Shown one piece after another: positions 8,680 to 19,142 of a stretch of 64,000 bases of DNA; the first letter of the stretch is position 1, and each line of letters opens with the position of its first letter. Below the pieces are notes generated by a model that was given only the letters and a program-made list of their open reading frames with translations, was not told the origin of the DNA and ran no database searches. The translations under genes and the position numbers were made by a program. This DNA is from CAYPGJ01 sp050174775 (GTDB lineage Bacteria > Planctomycetota > Phycisphaerae > Phycisphaerales > UBA1924), in assembly GCA_050174775.1 (NCBI GenBank), contig JBFXJP010000001.1:1008158-1072157 (forward strand), written 5' to 3'.

Positions 8680-11600
8680 TCACAACTCCGGCGCAAACCC
8701 TCTCCGCATCGTGTTCTCGCAGCACGCCCTCGGCTCAACAAACTGCAGCAAATACTCATCCCCCCCCGCCTTGCTCCCCACCCCCGACATCCCGAACCCG
8801 CCGAACGGCTGACGACCCACCAGGGCCCCCGTGATCCCGCGATTCAAATACAGGTTCCCCACACGGAACTCCCGCCGCGCCCGCTCCAGATGGCTCGGCA
8901 TCCGCGAATACACGCCGCCCGTCAGCTTGTACATCGACCCGTTCGCCATCCCGAGCGCTTCGTCAAAGTCCCTCACCTTCAGCACCGCCAGCACCGGCCC
9001 GAAGATCTCCTCCCGCGCGATCACGTGCTCAGGCTTCACCCCTGTGAACACGTGCGGCCCCACATACGCCCGACCCGTCTTCGCCTCCAGCCCCTCCGGC
9101 ACATCCAGCGCAAGCGCCAGCGTTGACTCCCGCTTCCCCGCCTCGATGAACTTCCGGATGTTCCCCGCGGCCTCCGCGTCGATCACCGGCCCGATGTCCG
9201 TGCTCGCCTCCAGCGGATCGCCGATCACCAGCGCCCTCGTCGCCTCCACCAGCCTCCGCACGAAGTCATCGTGCGCCGACTCCAGCACGATCACGCGCGA
9301 GCACGCCGAGCACTTCTGCCCCTGGAACCCGAACGCGCTCTGCCGCACTCCCAGCACCGCCTCATCCAGATCCGCCGACGCGTCAACAATGATCGCGTTC
9401 TTCCCCCCCATCTCGCACACGACCTTCTTCACGTGCATCTGGTCCTCACCCGTCACGCCCGCCGCGCGCAGGATGTCCAGACCAACCGCCTTGCTCCCCG
9501 TGAACGCGATCACAGCCACACGCGGATCGCGCACCAACGCCGCCCCCACCGTCTCGCCTCTCCCCGGCAGGAACTGCACCACATCCCTCGGCGCCCCCGC
9601 CTCGTGCAGAATCTCGACCAGCAGCTTGGCGATTCCCGGCGTCTGCTCCGCAGGCTTCACGATCGCCGGGTTCCCCACCGCCACCGCCGCCACCGTCATC
9701 CCGCAACAGATCGCCAGCGGGAAGTTCCAAGGCGAGATCACCGCCGTCACGCCCCGCCCCTGGTGCCATTGCTCATCAAGCTCCCCGATGTACATCCCCA
9801 GCCGCTCGCGCTCGAACAGCGGCACCGCCATCCGCGCGTAGTACTCACAAAAATCAATCGCCTCGCACACATCCCCGTCTGCCTCGCGCCACGTCTTCCC
9901 CGCCTCCCGGATCATCACCCCCGCAAGCTCATCCCGCCGTCCGCGCATGATCGCCGCGCTCTTCGTCAGGACCGCCGCGCGCTTCCGCGGATCCTCATCA
10001 CGCCATTTCGGATACGCAGCCGCCGCACGTCCCACCATCTCCCGCGCCTGCTCCTCCGTCCCGTCGTTCGCCACTCTCGGCACAGCCGCGCGCGAGATCG
10101 CCGTCTGGAACCGCTCCCGATGCGCCCGCTGTGAGAAATCGTGCATCGGCTCGTTGTGGAACGGCCGCTCATTCCCCACCCCCACCACAGCAGGCGACAA
10201 CGCGTGCCGCTCCGGCGCGATCGTGTACAGGTCCGGCGTCGTCGTATGGATCCCCGGCTCGCTCTCCGCAATCACGTGCGGACTCCTGAGCAGCTGCCCC
10301 TCATCCACGTTGTCCAGGAACCCCGCCTTCAGCCAGCTCTCGTTGCTCGTGTTCTCGAGCAACCGGCGTACGAGGTACGCCATCCCGGGGATCATCTCGC
10401 CCACAGGCACGTACTCGCGCACGCGCAGCCCCATCTGCGACGCCGCAACCTTCAGCTCATCCGCCATCCCGTGCAGCATCTGCAGCTCGATCGCGCTCCA
10501 GGGCAGCCCGCGCGCCTCCACCCCGGCCAACGCCGACGCGATCGACCGCACGTTGTGCGAGCCCAGCGCAAGACACACCCCGCCCTCATTCTCACTCCTC
10601 GGCGCCGAGTCCAGAAACACGTCCGCCATCCGCTCAAAGCACGCGTCCGTCTCGCGCTTCGTGCGCCACACCGGGCAGGGCCACCCTTCCCGCTCGGCGT
10701 GAATCACCTCGTAATCCCAGTACGCCCCCTTCACCAGACGCACCGTCACCCGACGCCCGCGCTGCTTCGCCCACGACGCAACCCGGCGCGCATCCTCCTC
10801 ACCGGACTTCAGGTACGCCTGCATCGCCAGCCCGGCCTGAAAGTCCACCATCTCGCAGCACTTCTGGAAGAACTCGATCGTGAAGTCCTTCAGCGCGAAG
10901 TGCTCCATGTCGAAGTTCACGAACACGCCGCGATCGCGCGCCTCCTCCAGGATCGGCCTGATCCGACGCGTCAGGTCCTCCACCGCCAGCCCGCCCTTCA
11001 TCGCCTCGCAACGCGGCGACAGCGACGACACCTTGATCGACACGTTCACCCGCGCCACGCCCCCGAGGTGGTCCTGCTCCAGCCGCGGATTCCCCTTCCA
11101 CCCAGCCACCACACCCGGCAGCGTCCGCACGAGGTCGAGGTACTTGTCGCGGTACGCGTCCGCTTCCTCATCACTGACACACGCCTCACCGAGCAGGTCG
11201 ACGCTGAACGCGATCCCGTCGTCCCACAGCTTCTGAAGGCCCGGCAGCGCGCTCTTCGCGTCCGTCCCCGCGATGAACTTGCCCGCCATCCCCTTGATCT
11301 GCGACGACATCGTCGACGCGAGCAAACCCTTCGCGATGCCACCCGCCTTTAAGCCCAGATCAAACCCGGCAGGCAGCGTCACGCCCGGCTGCGTCAGGTA
11401 ATCCGTCAGGTGCTCGTGCACCATCTCCGGCGTCGTCAGCGTCGGATACGCGTCCACAAACCGGAACAGCTGCACCTTGAACGCCTGATCCTTCATGGAC
11501 CAGTTCATCAGCTTGTCCGACCAGAACTTCCCCGACAGCACCCCGGCCTTGCCCCCGCGCGCCCGCGCCAGCATGTCGCGCCCGAGCTCCTGAATCCGCG

Positions 11601-11718
11601 CCTCACTCCCGCTCCCCGCGCGCGTGGCCCCGTACGCCGTCCCCGCGCCCGCCACAGCGACCCCGACGCTCCCCGTTCCCTGCGAAGACTTCCCACCCCG
11701 ACGCGTGAACAACGCCAT
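8680..11718 (-). CDS. putA: Bifunctional proline dehydrogenase / L-glutamate-gamma-semialdehyde dehydrogenase
   Basis: The 1012-residue PutA oxidises proline to P5C with FAD and then glutamate semialdehyde to glutamate with NAD. The proline dehydrogenase barrel (about residues 100-500) shows NFDMEHFALKD, VRLVKGAYWDYE, GSHNVRSIA, LQMLHGM and REYVPVGEMIPGMAYLVRRL. The aldehyde dehydrogenase half (about 510-1000) shows ISPWNFPLAI, VKPAEQTP, IAFTGSKAVG, EMGGKNAIIVDASAD and the catalytic Cys in GQKCSACSR. No N-terminal ribbon-helix-helix DNA-binding domain is present, so this is the non-regulatory class. A GAGGG ribosome binding site precedes the ATG. It supports use of proline as a carbon and nitrogen source and complements the arginine genes farther along. 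Confidence 0.97.
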   Translation of the reverse strand: MALFTRRGGKSSQGTGSVGVAVAGAGTAYGATRAGSGSEARIQELGRDMLARARGGKAGVLSGKFWSDKLMNWSMKDQAFKVQLFRFVDAYPTLTTPEMVHEHLTDYLTQPGVTLPAGFDLGLKAGGIAKGLLASTMSSQIKGMAGKFIAGTDAKSALPGLQKLWDDGIAFSVDLLGEACVSDEEADAYRDKYLDLVRTLPGVVAGWKGNPRLEQDHLGGVARVNVSIKVSSLSPRCEAMKGGLAVEDLTRRIRPILEEARDRGVFVNFDMEHFALKDFTIEFFQKCCEMVDFQAGLAMQAYLKSGEEDARRVASWAKQRGRRVTVRLVKGAYWDYEVIHAEREGWPCPVWRTKRETDACFERMADVFLDSAPRSENEGGVCLALGSHNVRSIASALAGVEARGLPWSAIELQMLHGMADELKVAASQMGLRVREYVPVGEMIPGMAYLVRRLLENTSNESWLKAGFLDNVDEGQLLRSPHVIAESEPGIHTTTPDLYTIAPERHALSPAVVGVGNERPFHNEPMHDFSQRAHRERFQTAISRAAVPRVANDGTEEQAREMVGRAAAAYPKWRDEDPRKRAAVLTKSAAIMRGRRDELAGVMIREAGKTWREADGDVCEAIDFCEYYARMAVPLFERERLGMYIGELDEQWHQGRGVTAVISPWNFPLAICCGMTVAAVAVGNPAIVKPAEQTPGIAKLLVEILHEAGAPRDVVQFLPGRGETVGAALVRDPRVAVIAFTGSKAVGLDILRAAGVTGEDQMHVKKVVCEMGGKNAIIVDASADLDEAVLGVRQSAFGFQGQKCSACSRVIVLESAHDDFVRRLVEATRALVIGDPLEASTDIGPVIDAEAAGNIRKFIEAGKRESTLALALDVPEGLEAKTGRAYVGPHVFTGVKPEHVIAREEIFGPVLAVLKVRDFDEALGMANGSMYKLTGGVYSRMPSHLERARREFRVGNLYLNRGITGALVGRQPFGGFGMSGVGSKAGGDEYLLQFVEPRACCENTMRRGFAPEL

Positions 11719-11802
11719 GCCGACCCTCTCTGCTGAGTGCGAAAGACGAGCATCGTACCCGCCCCCGTCCCGCGCAACCCGACCCTACGATCTCCCCGTC
11801 CC

Positions 11803-12978
11803 ATGCCCCCCTCCCGCGAAAAAGTCCTCCTCGCCATGTCCGGCGGGGTCGATTCCTCCGTCGCCGCAGCCCTCCTCCTCGAACAGGGCTACGACGTCGT
11901 CGGCTGCTTCATGCGTCTCGGCTCGCCCGGCGAATCCCTCGATACCCCCCAGCCCGCCGGCGCCTGCTCCTCCACCCACAAAATCGGCCACCAAGGCTGC
12001 TGCTCCGTCGGCGACGCCGCGGACGCTAAGCACGTCGCCGCCCTGCTCGCCATCCCCCTCTACGTCTGCAACTTCAAGCGCGACTTCGCCCGCGTCATGG
12101 ACTACTTCGCGGACGAGTACGCCCAGGGCCACACGCCGAACCCCTGCGTCCGCTGCAACGACTGGCTCAAGTTCGGAAAGCTCCACGACTACGCCAAGCA
12201 GCTCGGCGCCCGCTACGTCGCCTCCGGCCACTACGCCCGTGTCGACCACACCAACCCCGACCACCCCCGACTCCTCCGAGGGCTCGACGCCGACAAGGAC
12301 CAGTCCTACGTCCTCTTCGGCGCCCGTCCCGACCGTCTCCGCGACATGCTCCTCCCCATCGGCGGCTACACCAAGCCCCGCATCCGCGATCTCGCAAAGC
12401 AGCACAACCTCCCCGTCTTCGACAAGCCCGACTCACAGGAGATCTGCTTCGTCCCCGACAACGACTACGCCTCCTTCGTCGAGTCCGTCCGCCCCGATCT
12501 CGCGCGCCCAGAGGAGCCCGGGGACATCCTCCACGCGCAGACCGGCGAATCCCTCGGCTCACACCGGGGCCACCACCACTTCACCATCGGCCAGCGACGA
12601 GGCCTGCGCCTCTCTTCCCCCATACCCTTGTACGTCCTCAGCAAAGACCCGAGCGCCAACACCGTCACCGTCGGACCGCGCGAACTCCTCACTACGCGCT
12701 CCTGCACCGCGCGCGAACTCAACTGGCTCGTCGATCCCGCCTCCTTCAGCGAACCCACCCCCTGCCTCGTCCAGACCCGCGCCCACGCCACCCCCGCTCG
12801 CGCCCTGGCGCAACTCGATATCGACGCAGACACCCTCGACATCACCTTCCTCGACCCCGTCGACGCTGTGGCCCCCGGACAGGCCGCCGTCTGCTACGGC
12901 GACGGCGAAGCCTTCCCCTCAGACCTTGTCCTCGGTGGCGGGTGGATCACGCACGCCCGCCACGCACGCGACGACTGA
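11803..12978 (+). CDS. mnmA: tRNA-specific 2-thiouridylase MnmA
   Basis: MnmA activates uridine-34 of Lys, Glu and Gln tRNAs with ATP and inserts sulfur. The 391-residue protein has the PP-loop LLAMSGGVDSS at the N terminus, the first catalytic Cys in NPCVRCNDWLKFG, the second in DSQEICFVPD, and the HHHFTIGQRRGL block of the central domain. The start was set at MPPSREKVL because the PP-loop follows about ten residues later, as in other MnmA proteins. It is divergent from putA with an 84-base gap. A hairpin just after the stop separates it from the convergent sigma factor gene. Confidence 0.95.
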   Translation: MPPSREKVLLAMSGGVDSSVAAALLLEQGYDVVGCFMRLGSPGESLDTPQPAGACSSTHKIGHQGCCSVGDAADAKHVAALLAIPLYVCNFKRDFARVMDYFADEYAQGHTPNPCVRCNDWLKFGKLHDYAKQLGARYVASGHYARVDHTNPDHPRLLRGLDADKDQSYVLFGARPDRLRDMLLPIGGYTKPRIRDLAKQHNLPVFDKPDSQEICFVPDNDYASFVESVRPDLARPEEPGDILHAQTGESLGSHRGHHHFTIGQRRGLRLSSPIPLYVLSKDPSANTVTVGPRELLTTRSCTARELNWLVDPASFSEPTPCLVQTRAHATPARALAQLDIDADTLDITFLDPVDAVAPGQAAVCYGDGEAFPSDLVLGGGWITHARHARDD

Positions 12979-12991
12979 CCGCCCAACGAAA

Positions 12992-13016
12992 AGCCCCCGG
13001 CGTCCAGCCGAGGGCT
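12992..13016 (-). terminator. Intrinsic terminator of the sigma-70 gene, possibly bidirectional
   Basis: The stem is AGCCC-C-CGGC pairing with GCCG-A-GGGCT, one mismatch, five-base loop. On the minus strand the stem is followed by TTTTCGTT, so it mainly serves the sigma factor gene. It lies between the mnmA stop and the convergent sigma gene stop. Confidence 0.7.
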
Positions 13017-13043
13017 CATGGGTATTCATCATGTCGACGCCGC

Positions 13044-14216
13044 TCAGTTCAGCGACACCGGGTTCGTCACGACCTCCGACACCACCTGCACGCCCTCGGC
13101 GTTCTCGTCGGTAGGCGGCGTCATCGTGCCCAGGTAGTGAACCTCGAGCTGGAGACGGATCTTCTCCAGCGCCTTGTTCTGAATCTGGCGCACCCGCTCC
13201 TTCGTGACGCCGATGATCCGGCCGACCTGCTCCAGCGTGAGCGTCTTGTCCGTCTCCTCACCGTCCAGGCCGAACCGGTGCGAGATCACCGTCTTCTCGA
13301 TGTCCGACAGCTCCGCGCTGTTCTCGACTACGATCCGACGAACCTCGTCCGCAGCGTCCTTCTCGAACTCCTCGCGCTTCCGCTCGATGTAGTCCGACTT
13401 CTCAAGCTTCGGATCAAAATCCGTCGGGAACCGCTGGCGATGCTTGCTCAGCTTCATCCCCTGACGGCTGAACGCCTTCAGGATCGCGCGGCACGCGTAC
13501 GTCGAGAACTTGAACCCGCGACCGCAGTCGAACTTGTCCACCGCGCGAAGCAACGCCATGTTCCCTTCCGAAACCAGGTCGGCAAAGTCGACCTCGCTCA
13601 TCCGGGTCCGCTTGGCCATCGCCAGCACCAGCGCCAGGTTCGTGTTCGCGATCTGCTCGCGCAGACGGTCCGCGATCCGCCGCCACGACAGCATCTCCTC
13701 GGCCTGGTCCGCCGTGGGCTTCCGATCCGGCGTGCCCCACACGTCCTTCTGCAGCTCGCCGATCCGATGCCGCGCGTAGTTGTACTGAAGGAACAGCACG
13801 CGCTCCTCGGCAGCCGTCAGAATCACCTGCTCCGTCGACTTGTACTCACGCGTCCGCGACGGGCTGATGTCGTCCATCACAGGGTGGTACCACGACGTGT
13901 CCGGCTTGCGGATGTCCGGCGCCTCGTCATAGATCCGCTGCTCAGCCCCGTCCTTGCGGAACTCCGGGCTGTCGATGTAGTCCTGCTCGACCGTCAGCAT
14001 CTCCTGCAGCAGCGTCTCTTCTTCGCGCGTGAACCGGCGCGTCCCCTTCTTGGACTCGACCTCGCTCCCGCGCGACACCGACACCGCCCCCGCGGTCCGG
14101 CGTCGCGTCTGCTCCAGCGGCGACATACGACGAACGGCGCTCGCCCCGACCCCTGCCGAGAGAGACGTCTCGCCGGGCCCTCGGCCCCGCGCCGCCCCGT
14201 CCCGTCTCATTCTCAT
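13044..14216 (-). CDS. Alternative sigma-70 family RNA polymerase sigma factor
   Basis: A roughly 390-residue sigma-70 protein. Region 2 is recognisable as NLALVLAMAKRTRM, DLVSEGNMALLRAVDKFD and FKFSTYACRAILKAFSR. Region 4 is IEKTVISHRFGLDG, TLTLEQVGRIIGVTKERVRQ and NKALEKIRLQL. Region 2.4 reads ACRAILKAF where primary sigma factors have ATWWIRQAI, so promoter recognition probably differs from RpoD. It also lacks the long acidic insertions of RpoD, so I call it a group 2/3 factor. The annotated start has AGGA five bases upstream; other in-frame ATGs lie at 14270 and 14126, and the N-terminal 70 residues are low-complexity. Confidence 0.88.
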   Translation of the reverse strand: MRMRRDGAARGRGPGETSLSAGVGASAVRRMSPLEQTRRRTAGAVSVSRGSEVESKKGTRRFTREEETLLQEMLTVEQDYIDSPEFRKDGAEQRIYDEAPDIRKPDTSWYHPVMDDISPSRTREYKSTEQVILTAAEERVLFLQYNYARHRIGELQKDVWGTPDRKPTADQAEEMLSWRRIADRLREQIANTNLALVLAMAKRTRMSEVDFADLVSEGNMALLRAVDKFDCGRGFKFSTYACRAILKAFSRQGMKLSKHRQRFPTDFDPKLEKSDYIERKREEFEKDAADEVRRIVVENSAELSDIEKTVISHRFGLDGEETDKTLTLEQVGRIIGVTKERVRQIQNKALEKIRLQLEVHYLGTMTPPTDENAEGVQVVSEVVTNPVSLN

Positions 14217-14711
14217 GCGTCCTGCAACCACTCGTTCAAGCCTTCCTTCGAATCGTCGAAACACGGACACCTTCCCGACCTACTCCGAGATCGGGAAACG
14301 ATCTGCCTTCCGGCGAAAAACGGACCAGACCACCCGTCCGCCTTTTCCCAGCCCAACGAGCCACGATTCGTTCGGACTCCGTCAGGCCGACTCCGCGCCG
14401 GACACCCTTCATACGTCGCCAGACGCGAAAAGTTCCTGTTTGGAACTCCTCTAAATGGAGGCCACAGACTAACAGGAAAGATGCTCGAGGCAACCCAAAT
14501 CCTGTCGCATTCGCACCGATCGCTGTCACTCTGGCAGTCTCCCCTTCCATGCACACATGCTCATTCGATGCACGCCGCCCCCGGTTTCGATGAAATGCCG
14601 CTCATCTCTGGCGCCACGCCACATTCACACGCGGCGCGTATCCTCTTGTGCACGCAGACATCCGGGGAATGACCAACAAGCACACACCCCCCAGATCAAA
14701 GGAGGCCACGC
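14217..14711. other. Intergenic region between sigma factor and sodA
   Basis: About 500 bases between divergent genes. No convincing coding sequence was found. A small hairpin AGTTCC-TGTTT-GGAACT lies at 14431-14447 and a CCTC...GAGG pair follows it directly. It should hold the promoters for both neighbours, but no clear -35/-10 pair stands out. The last bases carry a strong AAAGGAGG site for sodA. Confidence 0.5.
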
Positions 14712-15325
<614 letters not shown>

Positions 15326-15350
<25 letters not shown>

Positions 15351-16378
15351 GCTGACGCCCTCGACATCTCGACGCGCTTCGAGAGCACGCGCACCTCGAC
15401 GCCGATCGGCCACACGAACCTTCTGGGGTCGTGTCGGTCGTCGCGCGCCGCCCGCACCACGGGCCCGACGACGCGCTCGGAGAGTCGGTCCGCGCCGACG
15501 CCGCGGGTGAGCCGCAACGCCGTGCGCCGAAGCCCGGCGCCGACGACGATGGCGCGTTCCGCGCGGAGCGCCTCACGCGCCCAATCGGACGACTCGCCGA
15601 AGACGGCGCGGGCCCGGTCCTCCACGAGCCCCGCCGCGTCGCGCAGCATGGCGGCGCTTCTCGCGGCCCGTTTCGCCGCGCCCGGGCGCAGCGCTTCCAG
15701 CTCCGCCAGCACGCCGTGACGCAGGCGCGCTCGCGCGCGCGAGGTGTCCAGATTGGTGGCGTCCTCGCGCCACGACACACCCTCGGACTCGCAGAGCGCA
15801 CGGGCCTCGTCACGCGTCACCCCGAGCATCGGACGCAGGAGCCAGACACCTGGTGCGAGCCGGCGTTTGGACGCGGCGCCCGCCATCCCGCGCACGCCCG
15901 CCCCGCGCACCAGGGCCAGCACCATCGACTCGAACTGATCGTCCGCGTGATGCCCGGTCACGACGAGCGCTCCGCTCGCCTCTTGCGCGATGCGCCGCAG
16001 CGCGCCGTAGCGGGCCCGACGCAGAGACGCCTCGACGTTCTCTCCACCACGCGAGGCCACGCGAATCTCGGCAAATCCCACGCCCAGCCGCTCGGCGAGC
16101 ACACGTGCGGCATCCCGGTCCGCTTCCTCCTCGTGCAGCGGCCGCATCGAGTGGAGGACGTGGGCGATGAGGAGGCGGTCGGTCGCGGTGCGGAGGGCGA
16201 GCGCGAGGGCCGAGGAATCCGCCCCGCCGGAGCAGGCAACGACCGTGAGACCGACACGCGCGGGGTCCCCCCCCACCGCGTCTCGCCCGAGCAGGCGCCA
16301 GCGGGCCACGATCTCCCGAACGCATCGTGAACGCGCCCCGGACAACGAGACCGGCTTGACGTACTTTGTCGAGCCCAC
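15326..16378 (-). CDS. tilS: tRNA(Ile)-lysidine synthase TilS
   Basis: TilS uses ATP and lysine to convert C34 of tRNA-Ile(CAU) to lysidine, which is essential for reading AUA. The 350-residue protein has the PP-loop VVACSGGADSS at about residues 46-56, HVLHSMRP, the GHHADDQFESMVLALVRG block and LLRPMLGV. The start is a GTG without a clear ribosome binding site, and a downstream in-frame GTG is also possible. The C-terminal domain is short and Arg-rich, and the last eight codons are antisense to the end of sodA. A divergent gene starts 15 bases upstream, so their control regions must overlap coding sequence. Confidence 0.93.
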
Positions 16379-16393
16379 GAACGGATCATACCG

Positions 16394-17008
16394 ATGACGA
16401 ATCCCGTCCCCGCGGCACGCGGGCCATCACGACCAACGCGCATGCGTCCACGCACACCACTCATCACGACGACCATATTGATCAGTGCGTCGCACGCGCT
16501 TGCGCAGAGCGAGCCGCTCGGCTCGCCGGAGCGTGCGTCGGGGGGCATGTCGTGGCCGTCCCTCCTGCTCTGGGCCGGGGGCGTGCTGCTCGCGCTGTGG
16601 GGCGCGTCGCGCATCCTCCCTGCGCTGCGTGCGCGGCAGGCTCAGCACACTTCTTCGGTCGCGGCGCCGGACCCCGACGATCTTCGCGCGCTGGCGCGCG
16701 ATCTCGAGGAGCTCGGGGAGCGGCTCGCGCATCGGCTCGACGAAAAGGCTGAAAAACTCGAGCGTTTGCTCGCGCAGGCGGACGAGAGGCTGAGCACGTT
16801 GCAGGACGCGCCGGCGCCGACGTACACGAACATCGGGGCGGGGCGGGCGAAGCGGGCGCAGGCGCCGAGGCTGGTGACGGAGTCGGCGGACCCTTCGACG
16901 GAGCGGATTTACGCGCTCGCGGACTCGGGCGTGACGGCGAAAGACATCGCGCAGCAGCTGGACGAGCCCATCGGAAAAGTGCAGCTGATTCTGGCCCTGA
17001 GGGGCTAA
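16394..17008 (+). CDS. Membrane-anchored coiled-coil protein with C-terminal HTH-like segment
   Basis: A 204-residue protein of unknown function. It has an N-terminal hydrophobic/signal segment (PLITTTILISASHALAQ), a second membrane helix (SLLLWAGGVLLALWGASRI), then a charged heptad-like helix of about 60 residues (LARDLEELGERLAHRLDEKA) predicted to form a coiled coil. The C-terminal 35 residues (IYALADSGVTAKDIAQQL, then GKVQLILALRG) look like the helix-turn-helix tail of DUF2802/DUF6115-type proteins. An alternative start lies at 16442. It faces the first DUF4097-like gene tail to tail with a gap of six bases. Confidence 0.72.
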   Translation: MTNPVPAARGPSRPTRMRPRTPLITTTILISASHALAQSEPLGSPERASGGMSWPSLLLWAGGVLLALWGASRILPALRARQAQHTSSVAAPDPDDLRALARDLEELGERLAHRLDEKAEKLERLLAQADERLSTLQDAPAPTYTNIGAGRAKRAQAPRLVTESADPSTERIYALADSGVTAKDIAQQLDEPIGKVQLILALRG

Positions 17009-17014
17009 ATCGCC

Positions 17015-18100
17015 TCAGTTCCGAGTTTTCCCAACTCTTTGCCGCAGCGTCACAGTTGCGCCGGTCGTGCGCACGTTCGACGTGCGTATGGCGTCGGAAA
17101 AAACGACCTCGGCCTCCCCAAACCTGGTCCGGTGGACTCTGGGGAAGGGAGCCCAGTCGGGGGTGATGGTCGGCTTGAAACCCTGCCCCGGGAAGATAAC
17201 GGGCTCGACGCCGGGAGAGGTGAGGGTGATGGTTCCGTCGAAGCTTTCGCCGACGGTGACGTCGGCTTCGCCGTCGGTGGCGGTGAGGTCGAGGGGGCCG
17301 CGGGAGGAGTCGGTGAGGGTGACGACGAGAGCGCCTGAGGTGGTGCGCGCGCGGACGGAGGCGGGGGCATCGAGGACCCGGATGGTGGCGTGCGCCGTGG
17401 TGGCGTCGACGTCGCCGGCTGGTCGTTCGATGATCACGGCGCCGTTGGTGGTGGAGACGAGGACGGGGCCGGCCTGATCGGTGACGCGGACCTCGCCGCG
17501 CGCGGCGTGGACCTCGGCGCGACCGTGGACGGAGAGGAGTTCGACGGGGCCTGTGTCGGCTTCGATGATGACGCCGCCGACGTGCGTGGGGGCTTCGATC
17601 TCGAACCAGGCAAACTCGCCACGTGCGCGGTCGTCGGGCCAGACGGGTTCGATGATGAGCTCGGCGCCTGAGGGGCGGGCGTCGATGCGGGTGTCGGCGA
17701 GTCGTTCGCGAGTGGTGGCGCCGAGCTCGGCGCGGAGGAAGATGTCGGGTCGGTCGGCGCCGGTGACGCGGACGGGGGCGCCGAAGGCGCGGACGCGGAG
17801 GACGGCGCCCTTTTCGACGGGGACGGTCATCTCGCGGAACTCTGCCGGGACGCGCGGGCGGCGTCGTCGTCCGCCCGGGGGATCGTGCTTGGAGGCTTCG
17901 ATCATCTCCTCGGTGGGGCGCGGGGAGGCGCCGGAGTCGAGGCGGACGGCTCCGTCCTGCTGTGTGTCGGGTTCGGCGTGCGCGGTGGGCGCGGGGTCGG
18001 GCCCGTGGGATGTGGAGCAGGCCGAGAATGAAAACGCCGCTGCGCCCGCGATGAGGATCGCGAGCGCAGCGGGGAGGAGATCGTGTCGGATGGTGCTCAT
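17015..18100 (-). CDS. DUF4097-like beta-strand-repeat lipoprotein
   Basis: A 361-residue exported lipoprotein (signal ending FSFSAC, lipidated Cys28). A proline- and charge-rich linker is followed by a domain of short beta-strand repeats: VELLSVHGRAEVHAARGEV, VLVSTTNGAVIIERPAGDV, SVRARTTSGALVVTLTD. This is the pattern of DUF4097/adhesin-like proteins, which form a stacked beta structure with no known enzymatic activity. It lies 34 bases downstream of a second, better-conserved member on the same strand, which implies duplication and co-transcription. Function unknown; a cell-envelope role is inferred from the lipobox. Confidence 0.75.
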   Translation of the reverse strand: MSTIRHDLLPAALAILIAGAAAFSFSACSTSHGPDPAPTAHAEPDTQQDGAVRLDSGASPRPTEEMIEASKHDPPGGRRRRPRVPAEFREMTVPVEKGAVLRVRAFGAPVRVTGADRPDIFLRAELGATTRERLADTRIDARPSGAELIIEPVWPDDRARGEFAWFEIEAPTHVGGVIIEADTGPVELLSVHGRAEVHAARGEVRVTDQAGPVLVSTTNGAVIIERPAGDVDATTAHATIRVLDAPASVRARTTSGALVVTLTDSSRGPLDLTATDGEADVTVGESFDGTITLTSPGVEPVIFPGQGFKPTITPDWAPFPRVHRTRFGEAEVVFSDAIRTSNVRTTGATVTLRQRVGKTRN

Positions 18101-18134
18101 CGCGCGGATGCTAGCCGCGCGGCGGGCGGTCGTG

Positions 18135-19070
18135 TCAGTGGGTGGCGCCGGTGTTGACGGTGAACTTGATGGAGCCGTTGGAGGTGGAGACGAGGGACTT
18201 GGCGCCGCCGCTGCCGACGCTGGCTGTGAGTCGGCCCTTGCCCTTGTGGACCTTGCCCTCGTTGTCGGTGAGTGTGATGGCGCCGTTGGAGGTTTCCATG
18301 GAGACCTCGCCGGCGAACGCGGCGCCGCAGATGACCTCGACGGAGCCGTTGGAGGTGTCGATGGTGACGGGTCCGGGGGAGGTGGGGGCGAGGGTGACGC
18401 TGACCTTGCCGTTGCTGGTGTCGGCTTCGACGGCGCCTGCGATGTCCTCGAGGGTGACGCTTCCGTTGCTGGTGTCCGCGAAGACGTTGCCGGTGATGGA
18501 CTTGGCGATCACCTTGCCGTTGCTGGTGTCGGCGCGGAGTGAGCCGCCCTGCTTCTCGACGCGGATGGAGCCATTGGAGGTGTCGGCCACTGCGTCGCCG
18601 TCGATGCCTTCGAAGGTGATGGCGCCGTTGCTGGATTTGGCGTAGACGCCGGTGGCGTCGGGGAGGCGGATCTCGAAGGAGCAGCCTTCGTTGCGCTCCC
18701 ACTTGTTCTCCGGCCACTTGAGTGAGACGTGGAGGCCGCCCTCGGCGTCGCGGGTGGCTTCGACGACGGCTGCGCTGAGGCGCTCCTGGCTCTTGGACTG
18801 GATGCGCGCCTCGATCTTCACTTCGTTGATGGAGGAGTCACGGATGACGGAGATGGAGCCGTTGCGGCTGTTGACCTCGACGGGCTTGCCGGTGACGTGG
18901 GGGACGGTGGAGTTGCGGGTCTCCTTGTGGGTGGAACCCCAGTCGTCGGCCCATGCGTGGTCTCCGTGGCCGTCGACGATGATGACGCAGCCGCTGGTGG
19001 CCGCGGACGCTCCGGCAAGAACCAGACCCAATGCGCAGGCGCGCAGCAAGGCGAATCGTTCCGGTCTCAT
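18135..19070 (-). CDS. DUF4097-like lipoprotein with TSNG repeats
   Basis: A 311-residue lipoprotein (lipobox TSGC at about residue 28, followed by VIIVDGHGDHAW). From about residue 120 to the end there are eight repeats of roughly 20 residues, each with the turn [DES][TS]SNG[SKA] followed by a short beta strand (DTSNGSIRVEKQGG, DTSNGSVTLEDIAG and so on). Regular spacing suggests a stacked beta solenoid on the cell surface or facing the periplasm. The repeats were easy to count on translation, but the exact fold is inference. It precedes the related lipoprotein gene in the same operon. Confidence 0.8.
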   Translation of the reverse strand: MRPERFALLRACALGLVLAGASAATSGCVIIVDGHGDHAWADDWGSTHKETRNSTVPHVTGKPVEVNSRNGSISVIRDSSINEVKIEARIQSKSQERLSAAVVEATRDAEGGLHVSLKWPENKWERNEGCSFEIRLPDATGVYAKSSNGAITFEGIDGDAVADTSNGSIRVEKQGGSLRADTSNGKVIAKSITGNVFADTSNGSVTLEDIAGAVEADTSNGKVSVTLAPTSPGPVTIDTSNGSVEVICGAAFAGEVSMETSNGAITLTDNEGKVHKGKGRLTASVGSGGAKSLVSTSNGSIKFTVNTGATH

Positions 19071-19142
19071 GATGTGAATCTCCGCAAGGTATGGAGGGGA
19101 TCGATGCCGACCCTTCTTATACCGGGGAGCGCGGGGCAGATT

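Noticed and set aside
10141..11352. 403-codon plus-strand frame over putA
   Set aside because: Antisense to the proline dehydrogenase part of putA; His/Arg-rich low-complexity product.
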